Position numbers and translations under genes: made by a program. The notes under the pieces are model-generated. The model ran no database searches. It saw only the letters and a program-made list of their open reading frames with translations, and had not been told where the DNA came from. DNA of 64,000 nt from AP-15 sp963789025 (GTDB lineage Bacteria > Pseudomonadota > Alphaproteobacteria > ATCC43930 > CGMCC-115725), in assembly GCA_963789025.1 (NCBI GenBank), contig CAWBIT010000008.1:496001-560000 (forward strand), in the 5' to 3' direction. Shown one piece after another: positions 59,257 through 64,000 of the stretch (within the stretch, counting starts at the first letter, position 1; the number at the start of each line of letters is the position of its first letter).

Positions 59257-61071
59257 TTAGCTCAGCCGTTCAAGCTCGTCGATGAAGCCGGCGATTATCG
59301 ACAGACCCTTGGACCAGAAGGAGGGGTTGGCGGCATCGAGGCCAAACGGCGCGAGCAGCTCGCGATGCCGCATCGTGCCGCCCGCCCGCAACATTTCGAG
59401 ATAGCGCTCCGCGAAACCTTGGTGCGCGTCCTCGTAGACCGCGTAGAGCGAGTTCACCAGACAATCGCCGAAAGCATAGGCATAGACATAGAACGGCGTG
59501 TGGATGAAATGTGGGATGTAGGACCAGTAATGGCGGTAGAGGCCGTCGAGGCGCAATGCGGGACCGAGGCTCTCGCGCTGCACGTCGAGCCAGATCTCGC
59601 CGAGCTTGTCAGGGGTCAGCTCCGCCTCGCGCCGCTCCTCGTGAACCTTCTGCTCGAAACTCACAAAGGCGATCTGGCGCACCACCGTGTTCAGCATGTC
59701 CTCGACTTTGCCGGCGAGCATGATCTTGCGCCGGCGCGGGTCGGTCTCGCGGGCGAGCAATGCCCGGAACGTCAGCATCTCGCCAAACACCGAGGCGGTT
59801 TCGGCCAAGGTCAACGGCGTGTCGGCCATCAGATAGCCTTGGCGGTTGGCGAGCAGCTGATGGACGCCATGACCGAGCTCGTGCGCCAATGTCATCACAT
59901 CGCGCGTCTTGCCCTGGTAGTTCAGCAGCAGATAGGGGTGCGCGCTCGGTACCGTCGGATGGGCAAAGGCCCCCGACGCCTTGCCGGGCCGCAGCGGCGC
60001 GTCGATCCATCGCCCGGCGAAAAAACGCCCGCCGACCGCTGCCATCTCGGGCGAGAAGGCGCCGTAGGCCGACAGCACGGTCTCCTTCGCTTCCGGCCAC
60101 GAAATCGTGCGCTCTTCCTCGTCGGGCAGAGGCGCGTTGCGGTCCCAAAACGGCAATTCCTCAACCCCGAACCACCGCGCCTTCAGCTCGTAGTAGCGGT
60201 GCGACAGGCGCGGATAGCTGCCGCGAACCGCCGCGATCAGCGCATCGACGACCTCGTCCTCGACAAAGTTGGCGAGATTGCGCGACGAGATTGGGCGCGG
60301 GAAGCGGCGCCAGCGGTCCTCGATTTCCTTGTCCTTGGCGAGCGTGTTGGTGACCAGAGCGAAGGTGCGCGTGTTCTTGCCCAGCACCTCGCCGATCGTC
60401 CGCGCCGCCTCGCGCCGGATTTCCGGATCCTTGTCGGACAACAAATCGAGGGCTTCAAGCTCGGTCAGTTCCCGCCCGCGAAACGGGAACCTCAGCTCAG
60501 CGATCGTCTCGTCGAACAGCCGCGTCCAGGCGGCGCGGCCGGCGACATATTTCTCGTGCAGCAGCTTTTCGATCTCGTCGCTCAGCTGGTGCGGGCGGAA
60601 GGCGCGGGTGTCGCGCAGCCACGGCCGAAAACGGGCAAGCGCCGGGTCGGCGAGCTTTGAGTCGAGTTCGGCCTCTTCGAGACGGTTGATTTCGAGGGTG
60701 AAGAACAGCAGCGTCGTCGAGACCGCGTTCGTCCGCTCCTGCATCGTCTGGTAGAACCGGCCGATTTCCGGATCGCTCAGGTTTCCGGCATGGACCAGCG
60801 AGGCATAGCTCATGATGCGGCCGATCTTTTCCTGGAGCCGCTCATAGGTCTCGACCGCGGCGCCGAGCTCGGCCCCTGAGAGCGCATCGAGGCGCTCCTC
60901 GTAGCGTTCGCGGAAAACTTCTGCTTCCTCGGCGAGTGTGGTCAGGTCGAGCGTCAGAGATTCGCTGTCAGGGCCTGGATAGAGGTCCGATAAATCCCAT
61001 TCAGGCAGCGCGCCGAGCGCCGCTTGCCGCTCTGCCAATGCCGGTTCCGCCGCCGCTGTTGGCACATTCAT
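59257..61071 (-). CDS. pepF: oligoendopeptidase F (M3 family)
   Basis: This 604-residue zinc peptidase has the catalytic HExxH in TLAHELGHGVHQLLANRQG and the downstream Glu region PLTLAETASVFGEMLTF. The N-terminal M3 domain contains RPHQLSDEIEKLLHEKYVAG, and HYWSYIPHFIHTPFYVYAYA lies near the C-terminus. It cleaves short peptides in the cytoplasm. The length is normal for the family. It is likely monocistronic. Confidence 0.92.
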   Translation of the reverse strand: MNVPTAAAEPALAERQAALGALPEWDLSDLYPGPDSESLTLDLTTLAEEAEVFRERYEERLDALSGAELGAAVETYERLQEKIGRIMSYASLVHAGNLSDPEIGRFYQTMQERTNAVSTTLLFFTLEINRLEEAELDSKLADPALARFRPWLRDTRAFRPHQLSDEIEKLLHEKYVAGRAAWTRLFDETIAELRFPFRGRELTELEALDLLSDKDPEIRREAARTIGEVLGKNTRTFALVTNTLAKDKEIEDRWRRFPRPISSRNLANFVEDEVVDALIAAVRGSYPRLSHRYYELKARWFGVEELPFWDRNAPLPDEEERTISWPEAKETVLSAYGAFSPEMAAVGGRFFAGRWIDAPLRPGKASGAFAHPTVPSAHPYLLLNYQGKTRDVMTLAHELGHGVHQLLANRQGYLMADTPLTLAETASVFGEMLTFRALLARETDPRRRKIMLAGKVEDMLNTVVRQIAFVSFEQKVHEERREAELTPDKLGEIWLDVQRESLGPALRLDGLYRHYWSYIPHFIHTPFYVYAYAFGDCLVNSLYAVYEDAHQGFAERYLEMLRAGGTMRHRELLAPFGLDAANPSFWSKGLSIIAGFIDELERLS

Positions 61072-61262
61072 CTCCCGTTCTCCCGATCTGTCTCAAGGCG
61101 TGCATATGGGCTCCGGCGGCGAAGCCTCCAACCGAGCGCGCTCGGCCGTCGATCAGCCAAAAGTCGTCTGGCGCGGACTTGATCCGCGCATCCACGCCTT
61201 GGTTTCGCTTGAAGGCGTGGATGGCCGGGCCAAGCCCGGCCAAGACGAAACCGAAAATCGAA

Positions 61263-61412
61263 TGGCTGGCTGTTCTTGCTGTTTTTTGCAGCGAATTAAC
61301 AGCCAGCCGCGCATCGTATTCCGCGGAAAGTCTGGCCCGCTGGTGGTGCGGCGCACGGCAGAACAGCCAGAGAGCTGGCTGTTCTGCCGCTGTTTCTGGC
61401 TGTTCCTGAGCC
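61263..61412. repeat. AACAGCC-rich repeat E, copy 2
   Basis: tggctggctgttcttgctgt, aacagccagccgcgc, agaacagccagagagctggc and ctgtttctggctgttcctga are the same units as at 39331-39471. agaacagccag and ctggctgttct form an inverted repeat. It accounts for much of the 500-bp gap between the peptidase and the YCII gene. Confidence 0.7.
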
Positions 61413-61570
61413 GGCAAGTATCGGGAAGGCGAACCTGCCGCCAGGCCGCCTTCGGAGAGCCGTTTCTGAGTTATTCATTAGACAATTATACCTGCGCCAC
61501 GCATTATTGTCAATTTGGCACAGAAGGTCCGGTCCCCGTGAGCTACGGGCGCGCCGCGGTCGCGCGCCGG

Positions 61571-61918
61571 TCACATCACCCAGATCGGCCGCACCTCGAC
61601 GGTGCCGTAACGCGCAGCGGGGCAGCGCGCCGCCCAGGACAGCGCGGCGTCGAGATCGGGCACGTCGATCAGGTAGTAGCCGCCGAGCTGCTCCTTGGTC
61701 TCGGCGAACGGCCCGTCGAGCACCTGGGTCCGACCGTCGGCGACGCGCACCGTCGTTGCCGCCGAGGTCGGTCTCAGCCGATTGGACCCGACCCACACCT
61801 TGGCGTCGCGCAAGGCCTGGGTATAGGCCATATAGGCGTTGATGATCTCGGTCATCTGCTCGCGCGGCATGCTCTCGGTCGCCCGCTCGTCGCCATAAAT
61901 CGCCAGGATGTATTGCAT
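61571..61918 (-). CDS. YCII/DGPF-domain protein
   Basis: This 115-residue protein starts MQYILAIYGDE and has TVRVADGRTQVLDGPFAETK, the DGPFAETKE signature of the YCII-related (DGPF) family, followed by GGYYLIDVPDLDAALSWAAR. The fold is a ferredoxin-like dimer. Family members often accompany ECF sigma factors, but none is adjacent here. Exact activity unknown. A GTG three codons earlier is possible. Confidence 0.85.
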   Translation of the reverse strand: MQYILAIYGDERATESMPREQMTEIINAYMAYTQALRDAKVWVGSNRLRPTSAATTVRVADGRTQVLDGPFAETKEQLGGYYLIDVPDLDAALSWAARCPAARYGTVEVRPIWVM

Positions 61919-62240
61919 TGTTCCCATTCCTTGGTCATCGAGCGCCGGCTATCGGCGCCCATCCAGATGACGTTCGAAGCAGACCGATTTCGACATTTGG
62001 CGCTTCCCAACCTCCCCCCGACGGTTCCGCTCGATCCACCCAAAATCGTCGAGTTAACCACGTTAGGTCACAAATTAGCTCTCACTTCTACACAGGCAGG
62101 GTTTCGTAGCATCGCCGATGATATGCGATAAACGGTTCCGTTGCGGCTCGCCGGGGGGGACATGTCTGGGACCAATGGGCAGGCGAGCTCGATGCGGCGG
62201 GCGGCGGGCATACGGCCGTGCAAGCAGGCAGCCTCGATCA

Positions 62241-62483
62241 ATGGCTGATCTGCCGCCGTCGAACACCAAAAGATGGGTGGCTCGCCGCAAGGCTGCCGTC
62301 CTCGCGGCCCTGCGCAGCGGCGCCATTACAATGGAGGAGGTTTGCCGGCGATACGCTCTTTCGGAGGAAGAGCTGTTCGCCTGGCAGCGAGCGTTCGAGA
62401 CCCATGGCCTCCCCGGACTGCGCGCCACTCGCCTTCGGGGGCGACGCACCCGTCGATCAAAAGCCGCCGATCCGCACCTATGA
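62241..62483 (+). CDS. SciP/DUF1153-like helix-turn-helix protein
   Basis: This 80-residue protein has LPPSNTKRWVARRKAAVLAA, then TMEEVCRRYALSEEELFAWQ and HGLPGLRATRL. This is the DUF1153 pattern of SciP, which in Caulobacter binds and inhibits the master regulator CtrA. SciP orthologues usually end GLRVTRLQQYR and are ~90 residues; here the C-terminus departs into basic residues, so this may be an extra paralogue. Its stop overlaps the next start (ATGA). Confidence 0.75.
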   Translation: MADLPPSNTKRWVARRKAAVLAALRSGAITMEEVCRRYALSEEELFAWQRAFETHGLPGLRATRLRGRRTRRSKAADPHL

Positions 62484-63031
62484 TGGGCGTTGCGCCCCGA
62501 GTTGGTTTTGACGCGTTTTGGACTCAAGTTACGATATCGAGACCAACCTTGATCGGGGGCGTCAGCGAGGAAGATCGGGCGGTGACCCAGGGCGCGCACG
62601 CTACAATCTCCGAGCTGCACGAGCGGTGGGCGAGCCTGGAGAACGAGTGCCATCAGCTCGCCATCATAATAGAGGAGGCACGTAACGGCGGCGCCGATGT
62701 CACGCTGCTGCGCGATCGGGAGGCCCGCCTCTTGCTCCACATCAGTGCGGTCGTGGCCGAGATTCGCGAAGCGCCGGCGACCACGCTGCACGACCATCTC
62801 GCCCTGCTCGACGTCGCAATCGAGCATGAAATCGATCTCGCGGCTGACATTGCCTTCTACGGCGCGAGAGATTTTCCCATGATCACGCGTCTGTTGAGGG
62901 CGTTGGCGCGATCTGCGCCGGGTTTCGAATTCAACTCGTTGCGGCGGTCGTTGTCGTCGCCCGGCCAATTCGAGCAACTGATGGACGATGGTATCGAGGC
63001 GGGCGGACCAATTGGCTTTGGCCGTCGATAA
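62480..63031 (+). CDS. helical hypothetical protein coupled to the SciP-like gene
   Basis: The 183-residue protein is predicted helical throughout: SELHERWASLENECHQLAII, DREARLLLHISAVVAEIREA, LLDVAIEHEIDLAADIAF. It has no recognised domain or membrane segment. The ATG overlaps the stop of the SciP-like gene by 4 bp, so the two are translationally coupled and may cooperate in regulation. The start is tentative. Confidence 0.5.
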   Translation: MMGVAPRVGFDAFWTQVTISRPTLIGGVSEEDRAVTQGAHATISELHERWASLENECHQLAIIIEEARNGGADVTLLRDREARLLLHISAVVAEIREAPATTLHDHLALLDVAIEHEIDLAADIAFYGARDFPMITRLLRALARSAPGFEFNSLRRSLSSPGQFEQLMDDGIEAGGPIGFGRR

Positions 63032-63042
63032 TCGGCATTGGA

Positions 63043-64000
63043 TCACTGGCGCGACGCAGATCGCTCAACAGTTCGGACCGGCTCGACTACGATATTGCCG
63101 CTTTCGCTGTGGCCGGGTCCGGCGATCGGTGTTCCCGCGAAGATGACGTTGCCGAACACCGACTGACCTTGCCGCGCTGGGCTGCCGAACTCGATGCCGA
63201 TATGCGGCGAATAGATCTTGTTGTCGAACACCTCGGCCAGTTTCAGCATCATGATCGCGAAAAACCGCAGCAGCCGGCTCTCCGCCGATCAGCACATTGT
63301 CATGGAAGCTGATGCGGCCGGAGCCCTGAAAAAGGGCTTCGCGCGGGTTGTCGATCAACAGATTGCCATAGATCTGATAGAGGTCGTTCGAGCCCGCGCC
63401 CTTTTCGGGAAAGCCCCCCACCAACAAGTTCGGCCGATTGCCGTCAGGCGAGGGCGACCGCTTTTATTGAACACATTATACCTGATGATCGTGGCTTGTG
63501 CTCCTTCCGGCATGCCAGGCAGCTCCGGACGCGCGATCTGGTACTTGATCTGCATGCCATAGCCGATCGGGTCCACGACCAAATTGTTTTCGATCAATCC
63601 TGCAATGAACCGAGCGGTGCCGTCCGAATCTCCGAGATAAAGCGCAGTGCCGGCGGAAAGGATCGTATTTTGCCGGATGACCCAGCTCCACGTCGGGGTC
63701 TTGGTCGCAATTCCGTCGGTCTGCTGGGTCGCTCCGGCGCCAATGATCAGATTGCCGTCGAGAACGATGTGATGGGTGGCGGGATGCGGCGATGCCGGGG
63801 CCTTGATGCCGTCCGCGCCGGGCAGGCCACGGCCGTCGATTACCAGGTTGCTGACGACGATGTAGCTGGAGTCGATGATCTCGACCGTCTTGTTTCCGGT
63901 CTCTCCAAAATGACTGCGGACCGTTCTCCGGCCGGTCCCGTAATGGTGATGCAACGCCCGGGCGCGCCCGCGAGGTTCGTTATCGTGAGGCGGGGGTACT
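63043..64000 (-). pseudogene. right-handed beta-helix repeat protein, two frameshifts, 5' end beyond window
   Basis: Three overlapping frames join into one parallel beta-helix protein. First come EIIDSSYIVVSNLVIDGRGL, HHIVLDGNLIIGAGATQQTD and NTILSAGTALYLGDSDG. Then, after a shift near 63440, NLLVGGFPEKGAGSNDLYQI and GRISFHDNVLIGG. After a second shift near 63265 comes KLAEVFDNKIYSPHIGIEFG, ending SASRQ. The N-(x)-I-x-x repeats are typical of pectate-lyase-like coils. The N-terminus lies outside the window. Either the gene is decaying or the two shifts are sequencing errors. Confidence 0.7.

Overview
The window reads as a high-GC alphaproteobacterial chromosome, probably from the Rhizobiales or Rhodospirillales. 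Three things point there: a SciP/DUF1153-type regulator, a YehZYX-type osmoprotectant transporter beside many ABC and MFS genes, and several families of intergenic palindromic repeats of the Bradyrhizobium type. No rRNA, complete tRNA or CRISPR array was seen.

The most notable content is two genes that are each interrupted by an in-frame TGA best read as selenocysteine. The first (555-1763, minus) is a PrdB/GrdB-like reductase homologue with a U-P-V-C motif at residue 154. The second (36987-37502, minus) is a UGSC-family protein with U-G-S-C at residue 92. Each TGA is followed, 17-18 nt downstream, by a 6-bp stem with a five-base loop of form N-G-U-N-N, the expected layout of a bacterial SECIS element. 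The UGSC gene lies downstream of a large thioredoxin-domain protein, a likely redox partner. Standard gene calling would split both selenoproteins into false pairs.

Region 1 (1-14.5 kb) holds the first selenoprotein and its TetR neighbour, then a long stretch of gene debris. The debris includes pieces of a HAD hydrolase, nitroreductase, IS256-type transposase, BrkB-like protein, serine recombinase and glycine-rich protein. Among it are a few intact small genes, a protein with sixteen 15-residue repeats, and a P4-type integrase with an excisionase-like HTH gene.

Region 2 (14.5-36 kb) carries carbon and envelope functions: a three-subunit GMC/gluconate-type dehydrogenase with triheme cytochrome c, an OprP-type porin, KDPG aldolase and an aldo/keto reductase. 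It also has a peptide-type ABC importer with two near-duplicate binding proteins, two permeases and no ATPase, then phosphohexomutase, galU, DTW, NUDIX and MFS genes.

Region 3 (36-50 kb) carries the UGSC system. Divergent from it is a cluster of two luciferase-like oxidoreductases, a 2OG-Fe dioxygenase, a GST and a jelly-roll protein. It then has def-fmt-truA and an osmoprotectant ABC operon ending in a threonine-aldolase-like gene.

Region 4 (50-64 kb) holds an unrecognised 495-residue protein, an MFS/PRC-barrel/glycosyltransferase set, an ABC exporter, a D-aminoacylase, oligoendopeptidase F, small regulators and a frameshifted beta-helix gene running off the end. Repeats are common between genes; twice they sit inside apparent operons and twice they abut truncated genes.
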